From contig NZ_JBHUEE010000006.1 of NCBI RefSeq assembly GCF_042680605.1, positions 62,001 to 126,000 of the forward strand: a stretch of 64,000 nt of DNA, written 5' to 3'. Below, in pieces: positions 50,056 to 58,726 of this stretch; within the stretch, counting starts at the first letter, position 1; every line of letters begins with the position of its first letter. The notes below the pieces were generated by a model, which was not told the origin of the DNA, made no database searches, and saw nothing but the letters and a program-made list of their open reading frames with translations. The stretch comes from Allobogoriella deserti (GTDB lineage: Bacteria > Actinomycetota > Actinomycetes > Actinomycetales > Actinomycetaceae). The translations under genes were made by a program, and so were the position numbers.

Positions 50056-51071
50056 TGCGACGACGGACGAGACCGCGCGCGTGGGCCGCTGCGGCGGCAC
50101 GGCGCCTGTTCGAAGCGGCGCCGCCGCAACGGCTCGCCGGATCCCGGATCGTGCTCGGTGCCTACACCCTCGCCTACCTCCTTCCCCGTCGGCGCATGTT
50201 CGCCACGGTGCATCGCACCGACCCCGCGCTCTTCGCGCCTGTCGGTCCGGTCCGCGTGCTCCGGCGGCCACTTCCCGCGCCGGTCGCCGACGGCCTGGTG
50301 CTCGCCGAGCTTGCGGCGGCCACGGCGTTCACCGTGGGGCTGTGCCACCGGGTGACCGGCCCGGCGCACGCCGCCCTCCTGCTGTGGACGGTGAGCTACC
50401 GCAACTCGTGGTCGATGATCTTCCACAGCGACAACACGACCGTGCTCCACACCGTGATCGCAGGGGTGAGTCCCTCGGCCGACGCCTGGAGCGTGGACGC
50501 TCTCGTCCGGGGGCGTCGAGGCGCCCGGACGCCGGCCCCGCACTGGTGCTACGGCTATCCGGCACACGTCGCCTCCGGGGTGACGGCGGTGACGTACTGG
50601 CTCGCCGGGATGGCGAAGGTGACCGGACCGCTGGGCTGGCGCTGGGGGACCGGTGCGGCACTGCGGAGCCAGGTGGCGGCGGACGCCCTGCGCAAGGAGG
50701 TGCTCGGGTCCTCGGCCGCCCCGCTCGGCAAGGCCTTGTACGGCCACCGCACACCGTGGGCCCTGGCGGCCGGCCCGTCGTTGGCGATCGAGCTCGGCGC
50801 GCCGGTCGCGCTGCTCCACCCGCGTCTGGCCAGGCTGTGGGCAATCTCCGCCCTCGGCATGCACTGGGGCATCAAGGCGCTCATGGACATCACGTTCCGT
50901 TACCAGCTCTCGGGCGTCGCCTACGCCTCGCTGGTCCCCTGGGAGGAACTCGACCGGCTGTCGCGAGTGGGCGCCGGGTCACGTCTCGTAAGATCACGGT
51001 TCTGCCGTGCCGACGAGGCGGCGGAACCGAAGCGAAAGTGGCATTGTCGCGGGCGGCGTATCGGCACATAG
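50052..51071 (+). CDS. HTTM-domain membrane protein (vitamin K-dependent carboxylase-like)
   Basis: A 339-residue protein with about eight helices. The key stretch LLLWTVSYRNSWSMIFHSDNTTVLHTVIAGVSPSADAWSVD and the later TYWLAGMAKVTGPLGWRWGTG match HTTM domains, the four-helix unit shared with vitamin K-dependent gamma-carboxylase. Bacterial HTTM proteins are mostly of unknown activity; modification of peptides or lipids has been suggested by homology only. It is the last gene of the P-loop/ABC/anchor operon. The C-terminal 25 residues are basic and Cys-containing. Confidence 0.82.
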   Translation: MMRRRTRPRAWAAAAARRLFEAAPPQRLAGSRIVLGAYTLAYLLPRRRMFATVHRTDPALFAPVGPVRVLRRPLPAPVADGLVLAELAAATAFTVGLCHRVTGPAHAALLLWTVSYRNSWSMIFHSDNTTVLHTVIAGVSPSADAWSVDALVRGRRGARTPAPHWCYGYPAHVASGVTAVTYWLAGMAKVTGPLGWRWGTGAALRSQVAADALRKEVLGSSAAPLGKALYGHRTPWALAAGPSLAIELGAPVALLHPRLARLWAISALGMHWGIKALMDITFRYQLSGVAYASLVPWEELDRLSRVGAGSRLVRSRFCRADEAAEPKRKWHCRGRRIGT

Positions 51072-51103
51072 GCAGGACTTGCGTCGTCCGATAATGTGCG
51101 GGC

Positions 51104-51778
51104 ATGCCGGATCCGCAGCATGGCGGTATCCGCCTGGCACGTGCCGGGATGGTCAACGCGGGGGTATTTGCCCTCACTACCGGGGCACACCTCGTGGCTG
51201 GGGGGAGCCTGCCTGAGCCGTTGGTGCTCTTCCTCCTGGGTGTCTTCGTTCAGCTCGGCTGCGTGGCTGTCGTCCGGCGGCTGTCCTTCCCGGCAGTGCT
51301 GGCGGCACTTTCCACCGGACAGGTTGTGCTCCATCTCGCGTATGAGGCTGCCGCTGCGGGCAGCGGACGCGGCGCCGGTGGAAGCCTCGCCACGTCCGTC
51401 GGTGATCACACGGGGGCTGCTGGCTCGCCCCCGGCGGGTCCGGTCGGTCACGGTGCCCAGCTGGAGCACGACTCCGTCGTGATGTTCGCCGGGCACGCCG
51501 TGGCCACGATTCTCAGCGCTCTGCTCCTGATCCACGGGGACCGGGCATTCCAGCATCTGCTGCGGTACACCGCTCCCGCGATCGTCTTCCGAGTTCCGGT
51601 GTTGAACTGCCGAGCAAGGTTTCGACGGGTCCGAGTGACCGCGACCGGGCCGCTCCTTCCGGCTTCACCACGGATCTCGAGCGACACTGCGAGCCGACGT
51701 GGGCCACCGCGATCGCCCGTTCACGACACCGGCTGTGCGCAGACGTCACCCGTGCCGATGAGCGGCACGGCGTGCTGA
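51104..51778 (+). CDS. Small multi-helix membrane protein
   Basis: A 224-residue protein with four hydrophobic segments (GMVNAGVFALTTGAHLVAGG, LVLFLLGVFVQLGCVAVV, VLAALSTGQVVLHLAYEAAAA, SVVMFAGHAVATILSALLLIHGD). Similar proteins occur beside PepSY and copper-handling genes in actinomycetes. The His-bearing helices (HLAYEA, GHAVA) would suit a metal role, but this is a guess. The last 60 residues are hydrophilic and atypical, so the 3' end may be frameshifted. TAATGT lies six bases before the ATG, indicating a leaderless transcript. Confidence 0.7.
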   Translation: MPDPQHGGIRLARAGMVNAGVFALTTGAHLVAGGSLPEPLVLFLLGVFVQLGCVAVVRRLSFPAVLAALSTGQVVLHLAYEAAAAGSGRGAGGSLATSVGDHTGAAGSPPAGPVGHGAQLEHDSVVMFAGHAVATILSALLLIHGDRAFQHLLRYTAPAIVFRVPVLNCRARFRRVRVTATGPLLPASPRISSDTASRRGPPRSPVHDTGCAQTSPVPMSGTAC

Positions 51779-51970
51779 CGGCCCGGGGCCCGGATCGCAA
51801 GCTCGGACGCACCTGACGTCTGCCGGCGCACGCCTGCGTACAGCGCCGTACCGACTCAGAAGGACGATCATGCGTGCCCGTTGTTCAGTTCTGACCGGCG
51901 TCGCCGCTCATCGCGTATCGACGCCAGCCCACCCCATATCCCTCGGTGACCGCAGTCCGGAGGTCGGACG

Positions 51971-53389
51971 ATGGTGACCACCGATACGCAGTCTCGTGCC
52001 TCCGAGCAGAACCGTCCGGACCGACCGCCGTGGTTCGGCGACCTGCTACGACGCCTGCACTTCTACGCCGGCATCCTCGTCGGCCCCTTCATTCTCGTCG
52101 CCGCCCTGAGTGGCGCCGGCTACGCAATCACCACCACACTCGAACAACTCGTGTACGACCACGAGCTGCATGCGCCCGGCACGGGGACACCCCTCCCGCT
52201 TGCAGAGCAGGTTGCCACAGCCGAAGAGGTCGTCGGTGAGGACGGCGAACTCGTCGCAGTCCGGCCGGCGCCTGAACCGGGCGAGACCACCCGCGTGATG
52301 TTCACCGGCGAAGGCCTGGTCGAGAGCCAGACACGCGCCATCTTCATCGACCCGGTAACAGCCGAGGTGCGTGGTGACCTGCCCGTTTACGGCACGAGTG
52401 GAGCCCTGCCCTTACGCACGTGGGTGGATCAGTTCCACCGAAGCCTCGGGCTCGGCGACGTCGGCCGCCACTACAGCGAACTCGCCGCGAGCTGGGTGGG
52501 AATCGTCGCGGCCGTCGGAGTCGTGCTGTGGTTGCAGCGGTGGCGCACCACCCGGCATCGTCGCGAGCTGTTCATACCGGCCAGAACTCGGCGGGGCCAC
52601 CGTGGGACGTTGTCCTGGCACACCTCGATCGGTATCTGGGTGGCTCTGGGTGCCCTGTTCCTCTCAGCCACCGGGATCACCTGGTCCCAGCATGCCGGCG
52701 CTCACGTCACTGACCTCAGAGCGGCCCTGAGTTGGCAGACTCCCGCTGTCTCCACCGAGCTCACGGCCGACGCCGATCCGTCCGCAGATCCGCACGCGGG
52801 TCATCACATGACAGAGCCGGGTGCTTCCCATGTCGATGCTGGGACGATCGACGACGTCCTGGCAGCCGGGCGGGAGGCGAACATCAACAGCGGGCACGTC
52901 GAGATCATGCCCCCGGCGGAAGCAGGCCAGGCCTGGACAGTCACCGAGATCCAACGGAGTTACCCCACCGAGGTCGACGCGGTCGCGGTCGACGGCGACA
53001 CGCTCGAGGTCACGGATCGGGTGGACTTCTCCGAGTTCTCACTGCCCGCCAAGCTGGCGCGCTGGGGTGTCGACATCCACATGGGAACGATGTTCGGGCT
53101 ACCCAATCAGATCCTGCTCATAGCGGTGGCCTTGGGAATCGCCACGATGGTCGTTCTCGGCTACCGCATGTGGTGGCAGCGGCGACCGACGCGCCCGCCG
53201 GGGACGTGGCGGCCCGGCCCGCCACCGGAGCCCGGTGCGCTCGTGCGGGCGCCGTGGTGGGCGATCTGCCTCGTGGTCGCCTGCGGCGTCGCCGTCGGTG
53301 TGTTCCTTCCGCTGTTCGGCCTGAGCCTGGTGGCGTTCGCCGTCGTCGACACCTTGGTCACCTTCCGACGGCGGACGCGAGGCTCCTAG
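51971..53389 (+). CDS. PepSY-associated transmembrane protein
   Basis: A 472-residue protein with four main helices. Landmarks are RRLHFYAGILVGPFILVAALSGAGYAITTTLEQLVYDHEL in helix 1 and DQFHRSLGLGDVGRHYSELAASWVGIVAAVGVVLWLQRW, where FHRSL is the family His. LSWHTSIGIWVALGALFLSATGITWS follows, then a soluble PepSY-like domain with DPHAGHHMTEPG. Such proteins resemble iron-siderophore reductases (PiuB) and copper-related membrane proteins. The HAGHHM cluster could bind a metal. It follows the four-helix protein and may work with it. Confidence 0.9.
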   Translation: MVTTDTQSRASEQNRPDRPPWFGDLLRRLHFYAGILVGPFILVAALSGAGYAITTTLEQLVYDHELHAPGTGTPLPLAEQVATAEEVVGEDGELVAVRPAPEPGETTRVMFTGEGLVESQTRAIFIDPVTAEVRGDLPVYGTSGALPLRTWVDQFHRSLGLGDVGRHYSELAASWVGIVAAVGVVLWLQRWRTTRHRRELFIPARTRRGHRGTLSWHTSIGIWVALGALFLSATGITWSQHAGAHVTDLRAALSWQTPAVSTELTADADPSADPHAGHHMTEPGASHVDAGTIDDVLAAGREANINSGHVEIMPPAEAGQAWTVTEIQRSYPTEVDAVAVDGDTLEVTDRVDFSEFSLPAKLARWGVDIHMGTMFGLPNQILLIAVALGIATMVVLGYRMWWQRRPTRPPGTWRPGPPPEPGALVRAPWWAICLVVACGVAVGVFLPLFGLSLVAFAVVDTLVTFRRRTRGS

Positions 53390-53466
53390 GCGACGGACGG
53401 TCGAGCGGATTTGCCGGCACGGCAACGTCGGTTGCGGCAGGAGACCGGGGCGGGTGAGGTAGCTGT

Positions 53467-54192
53467 ATGAGTACACACCGGCACCGGGAAGCACCGGCCT
53501 CGCCCCCGACGGCAAGCTCGCCCCCGACGGCAAGGCCGCGCGAGGAGGACTGGCCCGACGTCGCCGCCGCTGATTTCTGGGAGGAGCGCTACGCGGGCTC
53601 CGACCAGGTCTGGTCGGGCCGGGCCAACCGGACCGTCACAGACGTGGCCGCGGGTCTGACTCCAGGACGCGCGCTCGATCTGGGTTGCGGCGAGGGCGCC
53701 GATGTCATCTGGCTCGCGCGGCACGGCTGGGACGCGACCGGCGTCGACATCTCGCCCACGGCGGTCCGGCGTGCCACGGCGGCGGCCGAGACGCTCGGCC
53801 TTGCTGCCGAGGTCATCCGGTTCCACGCCGCCGACCTGTCCTCGTGGACCGCCGGCCGGCAGTACGACCTCGTCACCGCGAGCTTCCTGCACTCGCCGGT
53901 CCAGCTGCCACGCGAGGCGATCCTGCGCCGAGCCGCCGAGTTCGTCGCTCCCGGCGGTCACCTGCTCGTCGTCGCCCACGCGGCCCCGCCGCCGTGGTCG
54001 ACGCACGCGCACGAGCACGAGGGTGGGCCGGCCCACCAGTTCCCGACGCCGCAGGAGGAACTGGACGTCCTCGCGCTCGATCCCACTGACTGGTCGACCG
54101 CCGTCGCGGAGATCCGCAGCCGCACCGCGGCGGATCCGGACGGTCATGAGGCGGTGTTGGAGGACAGCGTCCTACTCCTTCGACGCCGTTGA
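53467..54192 (+). CDS. Class I SAM-dependent methyltransferase
   Basis: A 241-residue enzyme beginning with a low-complexity Ala/Pro/Ser tail of about 25 residues, then DFWEERYAGSDQVWSGRANRTV. SAM motif I is ALDLGCGEGADVIWLARHGW (about 70-89), with ATGVDISPTAV after it and LVTASFLHSPVQLPR as the post-motif. The pattern matches TehB/thiopurine-type small-molecule methyltransferases. The substrate is unknown. The His-rich stretch HAHEHEGGPAHQF may bind metal. Confidence 0.9.
   Translation: MSTHRHREAPASPPTASSPPTARPREEDWPDVAAADFWEERYAGSDQVWSGRANRTVTDVAAGLTPGRALDLGCGEGADVIWLARHGWDATGVDISPTAVRRATAAAETLGLAAEVIRFHAADLSSWTAGRQYDLVTASFLHSPVQLPREAILRRAAEFVAPGGHLLVVAHAAPPPWSTHAHEHEGGPAHQFPTPQEELDVLALDPTDWSTAVAEIRSRTAADPDGHEAVLEDSVLLLRRR
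53499..53534 (+). repeat. 18-bp perfect tandem duplication in the methyltransferase N-terminus
   Basis: CTCGCCCCCGACGGCAAG occurs twice in direct succession and encodes an in-frame repeat of SPPTAS-type residues in the disordered N-terminal tail. Confidence 0.9.
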
Positions 54193-54233
54193 CCTCTGGC
54201 GACGGGAGCCTGCGGCACGCCGATGCCGGCGTA

Positions 54234-55079
54234 TCACCTCGCGGCGGTGAAGTCCTGGGTGCCGATCACCTGCAGTAGGGCGAGCTTCTCGGCGGCGTCG
54301 GTGCCCTCGACGGGGAAGAACGCGAGCATCTGCACATCCTCTTCTGGGGTGCGCAGCACCTCACACCGCAGGCAGATCAACCCGAGTTCGGGGTGCTGGA
54401 TGTCCTTCCGGTCCTCGCGCCGTACGGCGACCTCGTGACGGTCCCACAACTCACGGAACTCCACGCTCGCGGCCAGCAGATCCCGGACCAGGGCGGCCAC
54501 ATCCTCGTCGGCCCCGCGGCGGGCGTAGGTGGCCCGCAGGTCGCTCACGTGCGCGGCGGACAGCCGGGCCCAGTCCTCACGCGGGAATAGCCGGGTGGTC
54601 GGCGGGTCGGTGAACCAGCGCCAGATGAGGTTCTGCGCACGGTTCTCCCGGGTCTCGCCGAGGCCCGAGAGGGTCTCGAACAGTGTGTTCGACCACAGGA
54701 TCTCACCGAGGTCGCTGCAGATGCTGACCGGGATCTCGCCGAGACGTGTGGCGAGAGCGATGAGCCCGGGACGTACGTGCCCGCCGGCGATCCGGGGCGG
54801 TGGCGGAAACCCGGTGAGGTGGAAGAGGTGGTCGCGTTCGTCGAGGTCACACCGCAGAGCTCGGGCGATCGAGGCGACGACTGATTGCGACGGCGCGGAG
54901 CCGCGCGCCCGTTCGAGCCGTGTGTAGTGATCCGTGGAGACTCCGGCGAGTTGGGCGACTTCCTCACGGCGCAGCCCCGGGGTACGGCGCCGGGCCCCGG
55001 CCGGCAGACCGACGTCGGACGGGCGCAGCGTCTCGCGGCGGCGGCGCAGGAAGTCGGCCAGGCCGGCACGGTCGATCAT
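54234..55079 (-). CDS. MmyB-like XRE-family transcriptional regulator
   Basis: A 281-residue regulator with an N-terminal XRE helix-turn-helix (RRRTPGLRREEVAQLAGVSTDHYTRLERARGSAPSQSVVASIARAL) and the C-terminal MmyB PAS-like ligand domain (ISICSDLGEILWSNTLFETLSG-type, RNLIWRWFTDP). Such proteins bind fatty-acid-like ligands and commonly control an adjacent oxidoreductase gene. The ATG at 55079 has GGAGG eight bases upstream. The gene diverges from an aldo/keto reductase, its likely target. Confidence 0.93.
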   Translation of the reverse strand: MIDRAGLADFLRRRRETLRPSDVGLPAGARRRTPGLRREEVAQLAGVSTDHYTRLERARGSAPSQSVVASIARALRCDLDERDHLFHLTGFPPPPRIAGGHVRPGLIALATRLGEIPVSICSDLGEILWSNTLFETLSGLGETRENRAQNLIWRWFTDPPTTRLFPREDWARLSAAHVSDLRATYARRGADEDVAALVRDLLAASVEFRELWDRHEVAVRREDRKDIQHPELGLICLRCEVLRTPEEDVQMLAFFPVEGTDAAEKLALLQVIGTQDFTAAR

Positions 55080-55180
55080 GACGCCATCCTCCGCCCGGGC
55101 CCGCCCGATATCCAGGTCGAGCCAGTCCCTGGATAGGCCGTGCCTGGTGCGTGCGGGGCGCCGGGGCGACGCTCGAGGAC

Positions 55181-56185
55181 ATGGCTACTACCACGCACCA
55201 CTCCGCCCCCGCCTTCCGCCGTCTGGGCCGCACGGGTCCGACCGTCAGTTCCCCCGGCCTTGGTTGCATGGGCCTGTCCGGCACCTACGGCCCGACGGAC
55301 GACGACGAGAGCGTCCGCGTCGTTCACGCCTACCTCGACGGCGGTGGCACGTTGCTGGACACCGGTGACTTCTACGGCGTCGGCCACAACGAGCAGCTCA
55401 TCGGTCGCGCGCTGGCCGGCCGCGACCGCGACGATGCCGTCCTGTCCGTGAAGTTCGGAGCTCGCCTGGACCCGGGTAGCCCGATGCCGAGCGGCTCCGA
55501 CGGGCGACCGGCCGCAGTCCGCACCGCGCTGACCTACTCCCTCCGGCGGCTCGGTACCGACCACGTCGACATCTACCGCCTCGCCCGCCTCGACCCCGAC
55601 GTGCCCATCGAGGAGACGGTTGGCGCCATGGCCGAACTGGTCGAGCAGGGCCACATCCGGCACATCGGCCTCAGCGAGGTCAGCGCCGAGACCATCCGCC
55701 GGGCCGCCGCCGTCGCACCGATCAGCGACGTCCAGCTCGAGTACTCCCTGCTGACCCGGGACATCGAGCGCGAGATCCTGCCCACCTGCCGCGAGCTCGG
55801 CATCTCCGTCACCGCCTACGGCGTGCTGGCCAAGGGACTCATCGGCGGAACGTCCGACCTCGGACCCCGGGCGATCTTCCCCCGACTCCAGGGGGCGAAC
55901 CTCGAGCACAACACCGCACTCATCGAGCCGCTGCAGGAGATCGCCGAGGCCAAGGGCGGCACCCTCGCCCAACTCGCGATCGCGTGGGTCGCGGCGCGGG
56001 GCGAGGACATCGTGCCGGTTGTCGGGGCGCGGCGCGTGCCGCAGGTCGAGTCCATGCTCGGCAGCAACGCGCTGATCCTCGGCGCCGACGATCTCGCCCG
56101 CATCGACGAGCTGGTCCCGGCGGGGGCCGCACGCGGGACGCGTTACCCCGAGTTCGCGATGGCGGACCTGGACAGCGAACGCTGA
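55181..56185 (+). CDS. Aldo/keto reductase with a substituted catalytic His
   Basis: A 334-residue NADPH-dependent (beta/alpha)8 barrel protein, with GCMGLSGTYGP as the family start. The catalytic Asp60 and Tyr65 (LLDTGDFYG) and Lys91 (SVKFG) are present. The position of the usual His in VDIYRL-A-R is Ala135 (canonical form DLYYQHR). The reaction may therefore be slow or of a different kind. It is divergent from the MmyB-like regulator. Its 3' end overlaps the convergent ABC membrane gene by 43 bp. Confidence 0.92.
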   Translation: MATTTHHSAPAFRRLGRTGPTVSSPGLGCMGLSGTYGPTDDDESVRVVHAYLDGGGTLLDTGDFYGVGHNEQLIGRALAGRDRDDAVLSVKFGARLDPGSPMPSGSDGRPAAVRTALTYSLRRLGTDHVDIYRLARLDPDVPIEETVGAMAELVEQGHIRHIGLSEVSAETIRRAAAVAPISDVQLEYSLLTRDIEREILPTCRELGISVTAYGVLAKGLIGGTSDLGPRAIFPRLQGANLEHNTALIEPLQEIAEAKGGTLAQLAIAWVAARGEDIVPVVGARRVPQVESMLGSNALILGADDLARIDELVPAGAARGTRYPEFAMADLDSER

Positions 56186-57807
56186 CCAGACTGACCCGAC
56201 TGGCCTGGCCGGGTCAGCCGGGTCAGGTCGTCCGACTCCATCGCCGCCAGCAGCTCGGGCCCGCGGCGCTCCAGGTACCGTCGCGTCAGCGGCGCCAGCC
56301 CGAGCAGCGCCGCCAGGCCGATGGCTGCGCCGAGAACCACAGGGACCGGCCAGAGTGAGCCGGCGCCGACCAGCTGAGTGAGGACGACCGGCACCACTGC
56401 GACGGCGATCACGGCGGCGAAGATCGTCCACTGGCCACCGGCCGGGTTCCCGGCGTGGCTGGACGGGGACACCCGCTCGCGGGCGTCAGCACCGATGGCC
56501 GGCATCATGGCGCCGAACAGCGGGGCGCACGCGCACGCAGCCCCCGTCGCTGCCAGCGTCATCCCGAGCGCAACCGCCCACAGGGGCGAACCGCTGACCA
56601 GGCACAGCAGGACAGTCAACGCGAGGACCGGTAGGCCGAACAGCTGCAACCAGGCGAGGTACCTGCCGCGGACATCGGCGCGGACGGCTCCGGGAACGGT
56701 CAGCAGCTGCCACAGCGCGGTGCCGTCCAGGGCGTAGGTGTTGACCGCGACCATCGCCCCCAGCACCGCCGCCATGACGCCGATGAACGGCAGCGCCCAG
56801 TCCCAGGTGGTCGGCGCGACCAGGGCGATCATGAGCAGCGGGGTGAGCCAGGCGTGACCCAGGCCGAGTTTGCGGTGCGGGTCCCGGAACCACGTGGTGA
56901 GTTCCCGGCTTGTGACCGCCCGAACGGGGCCGCCGCCGGGGGACCGGGAGAACCCGGCGCGCTTCGCCGTGACGTTGCTCTGCGCCCGGGCGGGTGGCCG
57001 GCGCAGCGTGTACGCGGTGAGGGCGATCCACAGCATCCGAAGCCCGGTCCCGACGGCGAACAGGCCCACGACCGGCAATAGGACGGCGAGGAGCGAGGCC
57101 GACGACGTCACCGCCTCGAGGGCGGCCAGGCTCCAGCCGGTCGGCAGCACCAGCAGCACCCGCTCAACGGCCACGGGCACCGCACCGCCGACCGCCGGAG
57201 TGACGATCTCGGCGCTGCCCTCGCCCATGTCCGGCAGCACGAGCGCCACGATCGGCACCCAGCCGGCGAAGGAGATCGCCAGCAGCACGGACATCTGCAA
57301 CGCCGTCAGCCACATCCCGACGCTCGTGCGGAGCATGCGAGCGACGGCGGCGCTCGCGCACCGGCCGAGCCACAGCAAGAAGTGCAGCTGCGCCAGCGCT
57401 GCCACGACGGCGACGACGACGGCGCCCGCCCCGTGCGGTGCGGCGAGCACGACGAGCCCGGCAAGCGCGACGGCCGTGACGACGGTCCCCACGCTGATCG
57501 CCTCGCTCGGCGCCATCTCGCGGGTGATCACGGCCGGCCGCCGTGGCAGGGTGCGGAACCACTGCGGATCCAGGACCGGTGCGGAACCGGGCAACAGCAC
57601 CGGACCGAGCAGCCACATGAGGCCGAACGCGGAGACCGCCGCGGTCATCCAGCTCGGGTGCACCGTCCCGTCCCGGCCGAGCACGGCGAGGACGACGACG
57701 CCGGCCGCCGCCAGCAGTCCGGTGACCAACCCGAAGCCGCGCTCGTCGTTCGGCCCGTGCCGGATGATCCGCCATCGCAGTGCGGCGAACGCCGCGCGCA
57801 TCCTCAT
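56143..57807 (-). CDS. ABC exporter membrane protein (ABC-2 like)
   Basis: A 554-residue membrane protein with about 12 helices arranged in two halves around a cytoplasmic loop (PPARAQSNVTAKRAGFSRSPGGGPVRAVTSRELTTWFRDPHRKLG). The ELTTWFRDPHRK segment is typical of large ABC-2 permeases found with a single ATPase in actinomycetes. The start ATG 57807 overlaps the ATPase stop by 4 bp. A longer frame to 58218 is a shadow of the ATPase gene. The substrate is unknown. Confidence 0.85.
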   Translation of the reverse strand: MRMRAAFAALRWRIIRHGPNDERGFGLVTGLLAAAGVVVLAVLGRDGTVHPSWMTAAVSAFGLMWLLGPVLLPGSAPVLDPQWFRTLPRRPAVITREMAPSEAISVGTVVTAVALAGLVVLAAPHGAGAVVVAVVAALAQLHFLLWLGRCASAAVARMLRTSVGMWLTALQMSVLLAISFAGWVPIVALVLPDMGEGSAEIVTPAVGGAVPVAVERVLLVLPTGWSLAALEAVTSSASLLAVLLPVVGLFAVGTGLRMLWIALTAYTLRRPPARAQSNVTAKRAGFSRSPGGGPVRAVTSRELTTWFRDPHRKLGLGHAWLTPLLMIALVAPTTWDWALPFIGVMAAVLGAMVAVNTYALDGTALWQLLTVPGAVRADVRGRYLAWLQLFGLPVLALTVLLCLVSGSPLWAVALGMTLAATGAACACAPLFGAMMPAIGADARERVSPSSHAGNPAGGQWTIFAAVIAVAVVPVVLTQLVGAGSLWPVPVVLGAAIGLAALLGLAPLTRRYLERRGPELLAAMESDDLTRLTRPGQSGQSGQRSLSRSAIANSG

Positions 57808-58559
57808 TGCAGCCACGAGATCGGCCGCTGCGGCGCCGCGCCGACGAGGTCGACGAACGTGTCGTTCAACGTTCCGCCGGCGCGCACGTCGTCGATCGTG
57901 CCCTCGGTGAGGATCTTCCCGTCCTTGATGAGCGCCACGCGCTCGCAGGTGCGCTCGACGACGTCCATGATGTGGCTCGAGAGCAGGACGGTCCCGCCGC
58001 CGCGGACGTATTGGCTCAGCAGCCCCTCGATGGCACGGGCGGAGACCGGGTCGATGGCCTCGAACGGCTCGTCCAGGACCAGCACCCGCGGGCGGTGCAG
58101 CATGGCGACCGCCAGACCGATCTTCTTCCGCATGCCGGTGGAGTAGTCGACGATCAGCGTCGACGGCGCCCGGTCCAGCTCCAAGACCTCCAGCAGATCG
58201 GTCGCGCGTGAGCGCCACTCGCCCCCGATGCTGCGCAGTCGCGCGGTGTACTCCAGCAGCTCTGCACCGGTCAGCCGCTCGGGCAGCGACAACCCTTCCA
58301 TCATGATGCCGAGCGCACCGAGCACGTCCTCGCGCTGGCCGGCGGCGTCGAACCCGGCGACCGTGACGGTGCCGGAGTCGGGAGTCAGCAGCCCGGCGAT
58401 CATCGACAGCGTGGTGGACTTGCCCGCGCCGTTCGGCCCGACGATGCCGTAGAACATGCCGGCCGGGACGGTCAGGTCGATGGCGTCGACAGCAACGTGG
58501 TCGCCGAAGCGTTTGGTGAGCTGGGAGAGTTGGACGGCCGGGGTGCTGGACGCGCTCAT
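57804..58559 (-). CDS. ABC transporter ATPase
   Basis: A 251-residue ATPase with Walker A GPNGAGKST (about 41-49), the Q-loop region GIMMEGLSLPERLTGAELLEY, the modified signature YSTGMRKKIGLAVAML, Walker B VLVLDEPFEAIDPVSAR and the switch His in LSSHIMD. The STGMRKK signature and FEAIDP Walker B are common in ABC-2 exporters for lipids or drugs. It forms a pair with the membrane protein encoded next. Confidence 0.94.
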   Translation of the reverse strand: MSASSTPAVQLSQLTKRFGDHVAVDAIDLTVPAGMFYGIVGPNGAGKSTTLSMIAGLLTPDSGTVTVAGFDAAGQREDVLGALGIMMEGLSLPERLTGAELLEYTARLRSIGGEWRSRATDLLEVLELDRAPSTLIVDYSTGMRKKIGLAVAMLHRPRVLVLDEPFEAIDPVSARAIEGLLSQYVRGGGTVLLSSHIMDVVERTCERVALIKDGKILTEGTIDDVRAGGTLNDTFVDLVGAAPQRPISWLQ

Positions 58560-58726
58560 GCGGACGTCGAACCGTCGGCGTCGGTGATCTCGCGGGTGGT
58601 GGGCCTTGCTGGAGCGGGGCTCCGGCGGGGATGGGGGCGCACGTATTCCTCCAGCGTCGTCCGCATCAGGAGTATCACGCCCCGGGCGAGGCCGTCGAGA
58701 GTCCGGCCCGCTCGAGCCGGCTCGCG

